Shown here piece by piece: positions 25,894-38,118 of a DNA stretch of 64,000 nucleotides. Source of the DNA: Tetmemena sp. SeJ-2015 (taxonomy: Eukaryota > Ciliophora > Spirotrichea > Sporadotrichida > Oxytrichidae). The notes under the pieces are model-generated. The model saw only the letters and a program-made list of their open reading frames with translations, was not told the DNA's origin and made no database searches. The stretch's first letter is position 1; the number at the start of each line of letters is the position of its first letter. A program made the position numbers and the translations under genes. Where the stretch lies: NCBI GenBank assembly GCA_027382625.1, contig JAJKFJ010020870.1, forward strand, positions 57,275 through 121,274, read 5' to 3'.

Positions 25894-28800
25894 ATGATTT
25901 AGACTGGGGCCTAACGTAAAACAGATTTCACACTTTACTTTGAGATCCTCCGCTTGTTCAGCAGTCTCATTGTCTTTTAATAAATAAAGGCTGAAATTTT
26001 AGTTCCATATTTATAAAATATTACCAAAAAAATGAAATGCAAAAAATAATTAGCAAAGAACAATTATCTTCAAGATTAAAATTATTAAAAGATGAAAAAA
26101 ATCTAATGGGATAGAAGAAAGAAAAAGGATAGATGGAGCATATGCTTAAAATTCATCTCTAATATTTATCTTTGTGTATCACGTCTACTTGCCCAATTAG
26201 TTTATAAGGATTAAGCATCTAGCCTTCACTAACATTCTTGATAATGCTGGCCACTATTTAAATTAAAGTATCAAAATATGAACATGAATAGATTTTATAT
26301 TATTCAATAACTAAATGACATATACTTTTTTGCCGCAGGCTATTTCAGCGTATTAAGTTTCAATAGCGTCACAAAATCCAAGGGGTTAAGCTTCTTCAAT
26401 AATTGGCTAGACTTCACCCTTTAACTAAATATATCATAAATTAGGAAAGCTAAGAGGTAATTTTTCTTATTTTTTTATTTATTGATAGAATTTGTAATTT
26501 AAAGAATAAAAATTATGTATGGTTTCTCCCTTCCAAAGTACATCAAAATGGTTCCTATGAGAATTTTCAGTTTACTAATCCAACCTGAGTTCCGCTATTG
26601 TACTATTAAAGAGATGATGATATACCTCTCTTGCTTCTATGGGTTAGCTGAGGAAGATGGAAATACTCAAGTACTCCAGTCGTTCTGGTTTTAGGAAAAC
26701 CTAGTCTAGCTTTATTTTCTAACACCAGTTGTATTGGCTCTAAAAAATAAATTATCTTTTATACAGAGTAAATTTTCCTTTCAAGTGTATGATAAAATTT
26801 AATTTATGCTTCTTCTTGCTTTGATCAATCTCATTTTTTGGATGACTCCTGCTTCTGAACTCAAGTAGACTATCAATATTATAAAATTAAAATTAAGTTT
26901 GAATATCGATATTGTCTTAACATTGAATGTATAGTAGTGTTTTCTTTTTATTTTAATGCCATTCTCTTAAAATACATTATAATTGTTTAAAAATTAATTG
27001 ATGGTTCACAGCTATAAAGTTATTTAATATTTTCCAATCTATATTTTAGCTTTATATGTGTTTTTCTAGGTAAATTTGAGCCCTGTTATAATAAGAGCAA
27101 TTTATTTCATAAGTGTTTTTGAAATGAATATATTTATATCATGTAGCGAAGTATGGGTTATTGGTTTGGAATCAAAACCTAAATTAAAATCATTAAAATG
27201 TTGCAGATAATTAATTAAATAAAAAATATAAATTTATATATACTATTTTTAAATGCTTTGCTGCTACATCCATGGAGAAATTAAAAATTCCAAGCGACTC
27301 AAGGAATTTTTTCTGGGAAGAATAATAATGGGCGCTCATTTAATTTCTATCTTGAGTATTCCCTTGGTTGTGACTTTAATATATATATCTCCTCTTGGAG
27401 CTAAAGAATTAATCATGAACTCATGGCTGTTCATACTATTTGCAACTGGGATTTATATTACGAGCCACCAGAGATTTTACACAAATTTGTTCATTCTTCG
27501 ATTATTAAATTTTTATTAACAAAAATTTAAATTATTTATAAAAATTTTAATAATACAATACAATTAAAATGATAAAATAATTTAATTTTTCTTGCACTCA
27601 TATTACTTCAGTGGTAGTAAATAAGTTTTTAAAGTTATAAATTTATAACAATTCATTACAATTAAGAGATATTATTGCAATTATTACTAATGAAATTTGC
27701 AAATATAGGCAAGATTTAAATAGGTGATTTAAAAAATTTTGATTAAATTAGAGAAATAGTTGCAAGAGTAAAATATTTAGGAACTACTTCAAAGTGAAAT
27801 TTTCATTTCAGCGCAACCCTTTGAAGGACTAAAGATTTATAATTAGACTCGATATATTGTCATCTTTATTTCTCATTGTTAAAATTCTTAATTAACTATA
27901 ATCTTCCCTTTAAATTATGAATATTAAAATACCATACTATATTAAGATATGAATACAAGATAACGATTCTATTGACAAGTTGGAAATACAACAGTATTTA
28001 CTCAAAAATAAATAAATAAAGTTCAAAACTAAGTTTTATAACCTATTTTTATAAATGCCAGTTCGTAAATTATCAAATTAATTAAAATTATCAGCTCAAA
28101 TTTAAATTAAAACTCTTCCTAATTTAATTATAATTCCAGTATCAATCTATTTCTGTTCTAGTAAGAATAGAAATAATTAGTGAAATTGAATATAATTATT
28201 ACATTCGTGAGTGACTGTTATTATTTTCGGTCTTAATATCTCTATGAATTATGTTATTGCCGTTTCTGCTTGATTTTAAATTCAAATTTATTTAAATTAT
28301 TTAATTAAATATTATTAATTTTTTAAAAATATATCAATATGGGTATCAATAGAGAGTCAATTAAAAAGTAGGAGTAGTTTGTTCTGTTGACTTTGGCTGA
28401 AAATAAAATTTATTTGCGAAAAAAAAATGGTTTGATTTGTTTTTAATTGGTAATGGCAGACATCAAAGCGAAGTTGAGACCAATAATTGTTAAATTTAAG
28501 AAACATATCAAAGATAAAGTCCTATTAATTTTAATTCTCTTTTAAACTATCATAAAATCGCATTAAATGAACACTTTTAACTGAAAAATATAACGTAAAA
28601 TAACTTATTTTTAATTAATTTATTTTTGCAAAATACTTCAATTTTAACAATATTTAACTTATTTATTTCGATGATTAAATTTTTGGCAAACTACAGATAT
28701 GAGTCGTATATACTCCAAGAGTTAATTTTACTAAAACTTAGACTTTTCTCATATTTGAGGAGAGATCTTCAACTATTGCTATATTTTTATAAATCCAAAT

Positions 28801-31575
28801 ATTTTTTATAATGAATTAAAAAGTATTCATCAAAATAATTTTAATATAAATAGGATATATTGTTTGAAATGATAATTATTCATAAAATTTAAATGAACGT
28901 AGAATATAATTAAAAAAAAAAATGAGGAATTTTTTATTTATAATCGGCTGAAATGGAGGTAGTAGACGAACATGAGTATATATAGATTGTTCATAAAATA
29001 TAAAAATAATCAGCTTTTTATACAAGAGATAAATAAGTTTTAGAAGATTATTCAAGAAAATTCTCTATGTTCAAGAATTTAAGTTCGAAAATTCTCTATA
29101 CATAACTGATAGATTCGACCAACATCTTTAAAAATTGCATTTTATATATAATATCTTATTTATTTAATTCATGGTATAGTTATTTCCGTTTATTATTCTT
29201 AATCAAGAGATATTAAGACGAATGAGAGGGAATTTAAAATTTATCCTGATTTTAAGTTTTTATTTTTAAATACTTGGATCTTTAGGTTTTATATTTCCAG
29301 CTATAATTACTACTACTAGCTAATTTGTGCAAGTTTTGTTCCTACTTTAAAATAACAAAACATAAAATTGATTTTGAATAATTATTGCTACTTTATCTGC
29401 TGCACTGGCCCTTGTGCTATCTTCTGAAAAAGATTGTAGGAGATCCTCTTACTAATTTATATTTACATGGGCACTAGAAGCAATCGACAGAAAATCACGA
29501 ACACATATTTTCAAATCTAAAAAGCGCGCATTTTTGGCTCTGCAGGTTTGCCTGCTTTATTTAATAAATAAATAATATAAATTTTAAAACTTCTCTTGGC
29601 TTATAGCATTTATCAGCCTCATTAAAATCAGAAATATCCTTTAATCGCAGCAAACTAATAACAAGAAATATAAGCCTTGGATATTGTTCGTAAGGGTGTT
29701 CAAAGTTCCATTTAAACTCTTTATATCTCAGAACGTTCCAGCAATTTCTGGAATCTCTAAATCCACGAGCTAAAAGGTATCATCGCCAAATCTTACTAGG
29801 GTCAGACCTAAAGTCTCTTTCAAAATGGCAGATACATATTTTTTAAAAATTAAAAATCATATAATAAATTCCCAAAGTGAGTAATTTTAAAATTCTTGAA
29901 TAATTTATAAATTAAGGGTGAATATGAATGCATGATAGTGGATTGCTTTAAATTAGAAATACATACTGATTAAGTCCTTGTTCTATGATTCATATTATAT
30001 TCCGCTTTAAATAAAGATATCATTTAAATTAAATGTCTACCTCAACAGCTACATCAACAACTACAAGCTAAGCCTCAAAACTTGAATGAGCTGCGAGGAG
30101 GCAAGCAGCCAAGACAAGGAAGGCATCCCTCCAGATATATAGAGACTTATCTTCGCTGGAAAATTCAAATAGCTACAAAAGTACGCTTCCATTTATGTAC
30201 TTTGATCAAGAACAACAAAATGACAATTCGCAAGTATAACTCTCTCCGACTACATCATTCAGAAGGAGTCTACCCGCATCCTCAACAGACAACAGCTAAA
30301 AGCGCAGACAATATTGCTAAAAGTGAGAGAGGTGCAGTGTCTTCATGATCTTGACACTGATTCGATAGGAGCTGACTCCCTCATTAAATTTAAATTCATA
30401 ATGTATTAAAACTATCTCTAATTTAATATATAGCAATTTGCTCAAGAACTCTATCTTCAATAGGTTTAGCTTACCCCTCAATCAACTAATTATATTCATC
30501 CTTTCATATTTACGAAGAGACTTGTTTATTTAGGAACTGGTCATTTAAAAATGAATATCGGAGAAGGAATGGATTAACAATATAAATATATTATAAATTT
30601 ATTTTGTACTGAATTATTATTTAAGAATATATCTAATTTAATAAAATTAATGTGAAATATTTCATTTGATAAATTATAATGATGTCTAAACCTTTATTAT
30701 TATTGCTGTCACAGAATTGATTAAGAAAACTGCCACTTTTTCACTTGCCTAGACTTTGCTTCCAGGTGCAGATTAATTCAAATTTCGATTTATTAAGCTA
30801 GGAACTTTAGAGATCAGGCTAGCAGTTATATTTTATTAAATAGGTATTCTTAATATAATTCAAACTAATTAAAAGACATTTAATATTTAAATTCAATGTT
30901 GTACAATATTATTATAATTACAATAAGAAAGAGACTTTGAATTTCAATTTGAGTTGTCTAACTTTAGAATATACATGGATGAGTAAAATATTGTGACTCA
31001 CAAATTGAATCCGCAGCAGATTCAATTCAAAGATTATAATAATTTCAGACTTCATCTTCACCCCAAATACTATTCTCAGTTATTGGAGAGCCACTCCCTA
31101 AACATTTATTTATTTTGAGGAGTTAGTCAAGATGGAATTAATGAAATTATTGAAATATATATTTTAATATCTATACAGCCTCTAAATGTTACTACTGTTT
31201 TAAACTTAAAAAAGAACATCACTTTTAAATAAAAAGCTTAATAAATTAATTAGAGTTTTTAATTAAAAATGGATGGAATTAAATGAAATGCTAGAGCAGT
31301 CAGTTTATTATATGATTTTAAAGTTTCTCTGAGAGTGCTAGCTTACTTCAAGTTAGGTCCAAGGTAATAATTATAAGGAGATTACCTTGCAAGGAGTTAT
31401 TAGAATAAGTCTTAATTTAAACCCCTTTCCAGATTAAGAGTATAAAAAATGAGAGAAAATGTCCAATGAAAACAAAGATCGATCACTCTACTTAGGATTT
31501 ATTCTTCAATTTGCTTTTGTTATTAAACCATATTCAGTGAAAAAAGGGAATTAAAGATAGCATTTGAACATTTAA
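25894..31575 (+). CDS. Array unit 3: acyltransferase-3-like membrane protein, split into MDSs
   Basis: Same protein family and order as unit 2. Blocks: about 25,894-25,985, 26,165-26,265, 26,318-26,425, 26,520-26,760, 26,790-26,880, 27,125-27,215, 27,250-27,520, 28,665-28,805, 29,272-29,345, 29,375-29,560, 29,585-29,845, 30,510-30,585, 30,925-31,140, 31,270-31,570. Joining the first two through the TCTTT pointer gives LRLFSSLIVFVYHVYL with Arg-x10-His. The pointer CCCTT joins NNWLDFTLP to KYIKMVPMR. Unlike units 1 and 2 there is no IES between the last transmembrane block and the TWAL block (29,375-29,560 is continuous, but one base shorter than unit 4). A one-base excess in an A run near 26,745 shifts the frame. 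The final two blocks are repeated at 31,955-32,260. A ubiquitin fragment sits in the IES at 29,850-30,505. Likely a multi-pass membrane enzyme if intact. Confidence 0.62.
30090..30295 (+). pseudogene. Ubiquitin gene fragment inside an IES of unit 3
   Basis: One frame gives SSQDKEGIPPDIQRLIFAGK (about 30,103-30,162), matching ubiquitin residues about 31-48, and another frame gives TLSDYIIQKESTRIL (about 30,229-30,273), matching residues about 55-69. The N-terminal part and the C-terminal Gly-Gly are missing or unrecognisable, and the two pieces are in different frames. It is noticeably less AT-rich than its surroundings and has no counterpart in units 1, 2 or 4, so it is an insertion, probably a broken retro- or DNA-mediated copy. 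Confidence 0.75.
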
Positions 31576-31634
31576 TTCTAATAGCTTTATAGAAATTATT
31601 TAGGCTCCCCATTTAATATTTAACTTAAATTTCT

Positions 31635-31905
31635 TATTTTTGTAATTTTATTTTTTTTTTTTAAAAAAATAAAAATTTTATAAAAAAAAGTTTAGTTTGA
31701 ATTAAATTTTTAAAAAATTTTTAAAAATTTTTTTAGAAAAAAAGAAAAAATATTTTGGCCTAAAATAAAAAAAAAAATTTTTAGTAAATTCAAAAAACTT
31801 CCCAAAATTTTTTAATTTAAAATTTTTTAAATTTTTTTTTAAAATAAGAAAAAAAATTTTTTTCTATATTAAAATTTAAAGAAAGAAAAAAATTTTTTAA
31901 AAATG
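31635..31905. repeat. Low-complexity A/T homopolymer block
   Basis: Almost only runs of A and T (up to about ten), with scarcely any G or C. It separates two near-identical copies of the terminal MDSs of unit 3 (31,270-31,570 and 31,955-32,260). May be a real low-complexity IES or an assembly seam. Confidence 0.6.
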
Positions 31906-31914
31906 AAGAATACG

Positions 31915-32340
31915 CTTATAAGAAAGTATAATCATGATTTAGTTTTTATTTAAAATTAATGGAATTAAATGATATGCTGGAGCAGTCAGTTTATTTTATT
32001 ATTTTAAAATTTCTTTGCGAGTGCTAGCTTACTTCAAGTTAGGTCCAAGATAATAATTATAAGGAGACTTCCTTACAACGAGTTATTAAAATAAGTCTTA
32101 ATTTAAAGCCCTCCCAGATTAAGAGTATAAAAAATGAGAGAAAATGTCCAATGAAAACAAAGATCGATCACTCTACTTAGGGATTTATTCTTCAATTTGC
32201 TTTTGTTATTAAACCATATTCAGTGAAAGAAAGGGAATTAAAGATAGCATTTGAACATTTAATTCTAATAGCTTTATAGATATTATTTAGGCTCCCCATT
32301 TAATAACAAATTCAATTTCTTATTTTTGTAATATTTCATC
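31915..32340 (+). repeat. Second copy of the terminal MDSs of unit 3
   Basis: Repeats the GGAGCAGTCAGTTTA... through ...AAACCATATTCAGTG blocks found at 31,285-31,550 with few differences. Its left flank (31,900-31,985) is identical by eye to unit 2 at 24,203-24,280, while the right part matches unit 3, so it looks like a unit 2/unit 3 hybrid: gene conversion, local duplication or misassembly. Confidence 0.65.
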
Positions 32341-32460
32341 CCAAATTTTAATTGAAAAGTTCATATCATGAAATTTAGTAGGAAAATAAGTTGTGATGTT
32401 TGAATTAAATATTAAAATTTGTTCACAAACATATAAATTGTATAAATTGACTATATTAAT

Positions 32461-32800
32461 TATAGCTCATACATTATTAAATTAAAATTGATTTTAAAAT
32501 TATAAATGGAGACTTGCAACTTAATTACAATGAAATTCTGATATATCCCCAGTTTTGAAGTTTATTCGGAGGTAATTAAAAATTATTAACTTTAAAGTTC
32601 TTCTCAACAGTAAGATATGATAATCTCGTTCCTCTTCTTCAAGTTCATCTTCATCTAAAATGGTGTTGCATATAACCATTTAATGTCACAATCTCGCACA
32701 AAAGTTAATAGGTGATAAAAATTCTTATATTTAATTAAAAAATTTAATTTAATTATTTATTTTACACACCTCATTGTTAAAATTAAAAAATATTAATTAA
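32461..32800 (-). mobile_element. MITE-like element, copy D (degraded)
   Basis: Left end TATAGCTCATACATT... and blocks GGAGACTTGC and CACAAAAGTTAATAGGTGATAA correspond in order to inverted copy C. Much diverged, boundaries approximate, in the spacer between units 3 and 4. Confidence 0.4.
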
Positions 32801-33416
32801 ACAAAATGATAGATATTCATTACAATTTTTGATCTTTTTTTCATACTAAATTAAAATTCATTTTATTTTATTGGTTTTATCTAATAAAGGAGTTAACAAA
32901 AATTTTATTACCCTCTTTATAAACAAGGAAAAATATTTTACGATATGTGGATACCCTTTATAAATTCCCTTGTACAGTTTCAAATCTATTAAAATCCAGA
33001 GCAATTAAAATTAATTTAATAAAATGCCATAAATAAAAAAAATCGATTTAAACTCTAAAGATTAAAGAAGTTTGAATCTTTTCCATAGTAATTGTTTAAA
33101 TTAATTAATTTATTCATATTTTAGAATTTAAGTAAAAAGTTAGACTAATCATTTCATTTTTCTTATATGAGTGAGAAGATTTCATTATTAATGATAATTT
33201 TAAATTTGAATTTTAAATTAAGAAGAAATATTTCCTAAAGTTTAAAAGATCAGATTCTAAATCAGTAATTATCAGTTTAATAAGGAAAAAATATTTACAG
33301 GGAAAATTAACTCTGCTGCATATTATACTTAAACTTTTAAACAATACTTGGGAAGTGAGTCAGTAATTATTCTTTTTAATATACTTTAATTTTACTACCT
33401 GCAATCTAATTATTTT
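32801..33416. other. Inter-unit AT-rich spacer, units 3-4
   Basis: AT-rich, no supported gene. It may contain upstream coding blocks of unit 4 that I could not identify. Confidence 0.3.
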
Positions 33417-36400
33417 ATGATTTAGACTAGGAAGTAAGGGAAAACAGATTTCACCCTTTACTTTGAGATCCTCCGCTTGTTCAGCAGTCTCATTTTCTTT
33501 TAATAAAAATAAAGAGTTAAACATATATAAAGTTAATAAAATATATAAAAGGATTATTAAAAGCAAAAAAGCATCTCTACATCTTTAAAATATAGATATA
33601 TTTTATTTCTGAAGGAAGATTTATTCATTAAATATAAAAAGACAAATTTATAAAAGGTTTAATATAAAAGATTATTGCGAAATGTGAAATTAAACTCTAA
33701 TTTTAAAGAAGTTGTTTTTTTTTAATTTTTAATAAAAAATAGCATTTATTTTATACTTTATTGAAATCTCATCAGTTTAAAATGAAAAGCTTGATATTTT
33801 TTATGATATAAATATTTTATCTGCTTTCATTCTTATTGTAGAGCTTCCAAAATACAGCGTGTAAGTATATTTCATGCTTAATTGATAAAAAAAGAATTGT
33901 ATTAATAGGCTTTAAAATTTTTATAAATTAAAAAAATTAGCTTTATTTATAATAAAATCGATGGTCTATTTCAATAATATTTAGATTTATCTTTGTATAT
34001 CACGTCTACTTGCCCAATTAATTTATCAGGATTAAGCACATAGGATTCACTAATATTCTTGATCAAACTGTCCACTATTCAAAAATAAAGTATCACATTA
34101 TGAATACGAATTGTTCTTATAATTTTTATAATTAAATGACATCTACTTTTTTGCAGCAGGCTATTTCAGCATCCTCACTTCCAATAGTCTCAACAAAAAT
34201 AAGGGGTTAAGTTTCTTCAATAATTGGCTAGACTTCTCTCTCAATTAAAATTATTCTTAAAAGTTTTAGAAAAAAGTAAGAAGTATTATTTATACTTATA
34301 AAATTATAGAATTTTAAATTTAAAGAGTTATGTTTCATTTATTTTATGCTTTCTCCCTTCCAAAGTACTTAAAAATGGTCCCTATGAGAATTTTTGGCTT
34401 AGTAATCCAACCTGAATTCCGTTATTGTACGATTAAAGAGATGCTGATATATCTCTCTTGCTTCTATGGGTTAGATGAAGATGATGGAAATAATCAGATT
34501 CTCAAGACGTTCTGGTTTTAGGAAAATTTAGTTTAGCTATATTTTCTCACACCAATTCTATTGGCTCTTAAATAAAATTATCTTTTGTGTCGAGTCAATT
34601 TCCCATTCAAATGTATGATCCTTTTCACAGTGATAAATGTCATTTTTTTGGATGACTCCTGCTGATCAACTAAAGCAGACTATAAATATTGTTGTAATTA
34701 AAAATTAAGCTCAAATATAAAAATCATAAAAATTATAGATGAGAAAATAACTGCTGATAATAATGTTAATTCTTTTATTTAGAAAAATATTTCATATTCT
34801 TTCTAATTTAATTACAAGCTCATACTTTAAATTACTATACTTATTTATTGTCTTTATTGTCACTTGAATAATCATTTTTAATAATAAACTTGAGCTCTGT
34901 AATATAATTGGATCAAATTTTGAATGAACATATTAAATGAATCTATTTATATTCTTTAACGAAGCATGGGATACTGGTTTGGAATCAAACCCTTAAATAT
35001 AATCATCAAAATACTACAGATAATTAATTTTTTAATAAAAAAGCATAAATTTTCTATAGACTATATTTAAATGCTTTGCTGCTATATCCATGAAGAGATT
35101 GAAAATTCCAAATGGCTTAAGGAATTTTTCTAGCGAAGAATAGTAACGGGCGCTCATTTGACTTCTATCTTGAGTACTCCCTTGGTTATGACTTTAATAT
35201 ATACCTCTCCTTTGGGAGCTAAAGAATTAATCATGAACTCATGGCTGTTCATACTATTTACAACTGGGATTTATTACAAGCCACCATAGATGTTGCACAA
35301 ATTTGTTCATTCTTCGATTATTAAATTTTTACAATTATAGATAAGATTTAATTTGTTCATTTACACATTATATCACTTAATTGCAAAGTAAGTAAGATAG
35401 CTTTTATTTTGAGTGTATTATCATTTTAATTCAACTCTTTGAGAAATTGAGGAAAATTAGCTCGACTCATTCCTACTCAAATTATCTTGAATATCAGATT
35501 TATATATAGATTGTGAGATATGATATGGTATTTTAATTTTCATAATTTGAAGAGAAAATTATACTGCTTTTTAGAATTTCAACAAATTTTCTATTTACTA
35601 GCAGAAAAATATTTCTCATAATCGAATTTTCCAACAAAATAACCCAGCTTAATCAAAGTTTTTAGTCATGTTTTTTTTTCCTTCTCCATTTCAATTCTTA
35701 TATATTCAAACTGATTTAAATTATGTGCCAAAATTGTAATTAAATCTCTCTCTTGCTAATTTAATAGCAATTTGCGATTTAATTAAATTTTATCTAATTA
35801 TTTTTAAAGAACTTAGTTAATTAGATGATTAAATTTTTGGCAAAATACAGATATGAATCTTATATTCTGCAAGAGCTGATTTTATAAAAGTTCAGATTTT
35901 TCTAATTCATTAGGAGAGATCGTCAGCTATTGCTATAATTTTTATTCAGCCAAATATGTCTTCAATTAAAATTTATCTAAAAAAAAAACATTAAATTAAC
36001 TTAATAGAAAACAATTAGATTTTATTTTGTATAAACTTTTTTTTATGTTGGAAGAAATATTATAGTTAAAATTTAAATGAAAATCTAGTTTGATTAAATA
36101 ATAAACTAGGAATGGGAAATTGCTGTAGAATGAAATTAAAGGCAGTCAATTTTTTATTATATAATAATCATATCTCTTTGCGAAGAGATGACTAAGATAT
36201 AGAATCTCATTCAAGATAATTTCCCTGCTTCACAAATTTTAGTTAAAAATTCTTAACTTATATCTTCCAGAGAGAAGCTGCTAGGATCGATGCTGCTTGT
36301 TTAATTTAATCTTAATAAACTCTTCTCATAGTTTTAAAGCTTTATTTTAAATGAAATTCTCTTTTTTATCAAATTCTGAGCTATAATTATTTGCATTTTA

Positions 36401-38118
36401 TATTCTTAAACAAATATTATAAAGGTATTTCAAGAGAATTAAATTTATCGTGATTTTAAGTTTTTATATTTAAATACTTGGATCTTTAGGTTTTATATTT
36501 CCAGCTATAATTACTACTACTAGCTAATTTTTGCAAGTTTTGTTCCTCCTTTAAAATACAATTGATTTTGAATAATTATTGCTACTTTATCTGCTGCACT
36601 GGCCCTTGTGCTATCTCTTGAAAAAGATTGTAGGAGATCCTCTTACTAATTTTTATTTTACATGGGCACTTGAATCAATTGACAGAAAATCACGAACACA
36701 TATTTTCAAATCTAAAAAGCGCGCATTTTTGGCTCTGTAGGTTTGCCTGCTTTATTTAATAAATAAATAATATAAATTTTAAAACTTCTCTTGGCTTATA
36801 GCATTTATTAAATAAACTAGAGCCAAAGCTATTTTCTCTTTCCAGTAAATAACTAAGAGGATTAAAGATTGGATATTGTACGCAAAGGTGTTCAAAGCTC
36901 GATTTAAACTCTTTATATCTCAGAACGCTCTAGCAATGTATGGGATTTATAAATCCAAGAGCTAAAAGGTATCATCGCTAAATCTTACTAGAATCAAACT
37001 TAAAGTCTTTTTCAGAATGGCAGATACATATTTTAAAGTTATATTTTATATTTGTTAAATGTAAAATAAGTTTATAAAAGTGAGTCATTATAAAAATCCT
37101 TGAATAATTTAAAAATAATATTTACGAAGAGACTAGTTTATTTAGGAACTGGTCAATTAAAAATGAAAATCGGAGAAGAAGGGAATTAACATTATAAATA
37201 GAATTGAATAAAAATTTTAGGAATCAATTTAATAACTAGCACTTATTATAATACTAACTATTAAGTAATCATTCGTTAAATTTTTATCTGTAAAATTAAA
37301 TAAAATTATCTTTTAATGAAATTTCATTAAGTCGCTAGCTTTATTTTATAAAGAGATATAATTTACAAATAAGAGAGTGACTTTGAATTTCAATTTGAGT
37401 TGTCTAACTTTAGAATTTACATGGATGAGGAAAATATTTTGACTCACAAATTGAATTCACAGCAAATTCAATTCAAAGATTATAATAATTTCAGACTCTA
37501 TCTTCACCCCAACATACTATTCTCAGTTATTGGAGAGCCTCTCCCTAAACATTTATTTATTTTGAGGAGTTAGTCAAGATGGAATGAAACAAAATATATA
37601 AAAGTATTTATATGAAAATATTAACAGCCTCAAACCTTTCTGCCGTTTTAAACTTAAAGAAGATCATTATGAAAATGTAGAAATTTAGAATATTTTCCTA
37701 AATTATACCAAATTATTTTTAAAGAGCGAAACAATTATGCTCATGCGAAAGTATAATTTGATTTAAATGGATGGAATTAAATGATATGCTGGAGCAGTCA
37801 GTTTATTTTATTATTTTAAAGTTTCTTTGCGAGTGCTAGCTTACTTCAAGTTAGGTCCAAGGTAATAATTATAAGGAGACTACCTTACAACTAGTTATTA
37901 AAATAAGTCTTAATTTAAAGCCCTCCCAGATTAAGAGTATAAAAAATGAGAGAAATGGTCCATTAACTAAAATCAAAATATAAAACTTAAAGAATGAAAT
38001 TAAAATATGATAGCTATCAACTCAAGATTCAGATAAAAGGGAAAAATAAGTCATCATACTCGGGGATTTGAATCTTCAACACGCTTTTGTCAATAAAATA
38101 ATTAGCGTGAGAGATTGA
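33417..38118 (+). CDS. Array unit 4: acyltransferase-3-like membrane protein, most compact and best preserved copy
   Basis: Blocks: about 33,417-33,505, 33,990-34,085, 34,137-34,245, 34,348-34,690, 34,945-35,020, 35,060-35,335, 35,824-35,945, 36,468-36,555, 36,565-36,765, 36,785-37,040, 37,122-37,195, 37,365-37,585, 37,765-37,965, 38,045-38,118 (TGA). Joined blocks give LRLFSSLIFFVYHVYL (Arg-x10-His), NNWLDFSLPKYLKMVPMRI, CRVNFPFKCMILFTV, and LTNFYFTWALESIDRKS with no IES between. Third-position differences from units 1-3 (Ile, Leu, Gln and Val codons) confirm this strand and frame. An 8-base pointer GATGGAAT is at 37,578-37,585 and 37,770-37,777. One extra T in a T-run near 34,650 shifts the frame. 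The soluble C-terminal part after the last helices is probably extracellular or lumenal. Substrate unknown. Confidence 0.68.

Noticed and set aside
30082..30348. Basic 88-codon plus-strand open frame in the ubiquitin fragment
   Set aside because: It lies in a different frame from the ubiquitin similarity and has no homology of its own.
33360..33566. Minus-strand frame with ENETAEQAEDLKVK in unit 4 (and the same in units 2-3), and similar minus-strand frames opposite other array blocks
   Set aside because: They look protein-like, but differences between units fall on third positions of the plus-strand frame, and the plus-strand frame joins in frame at pointers and gives the Arg-x10-His motif. 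The minus frames are shadows made possible by having only one stop codon.
10000..38100. The AT-rich gaps of the array as spliceosomal introns
   Set aside because: The checked junctions have direct repeats and no consistent GT...AG; true introns elsewhere in the window are short (about 28-50 nt) with clear GT-AG ends. It cannot be fully excluded without somatic data.
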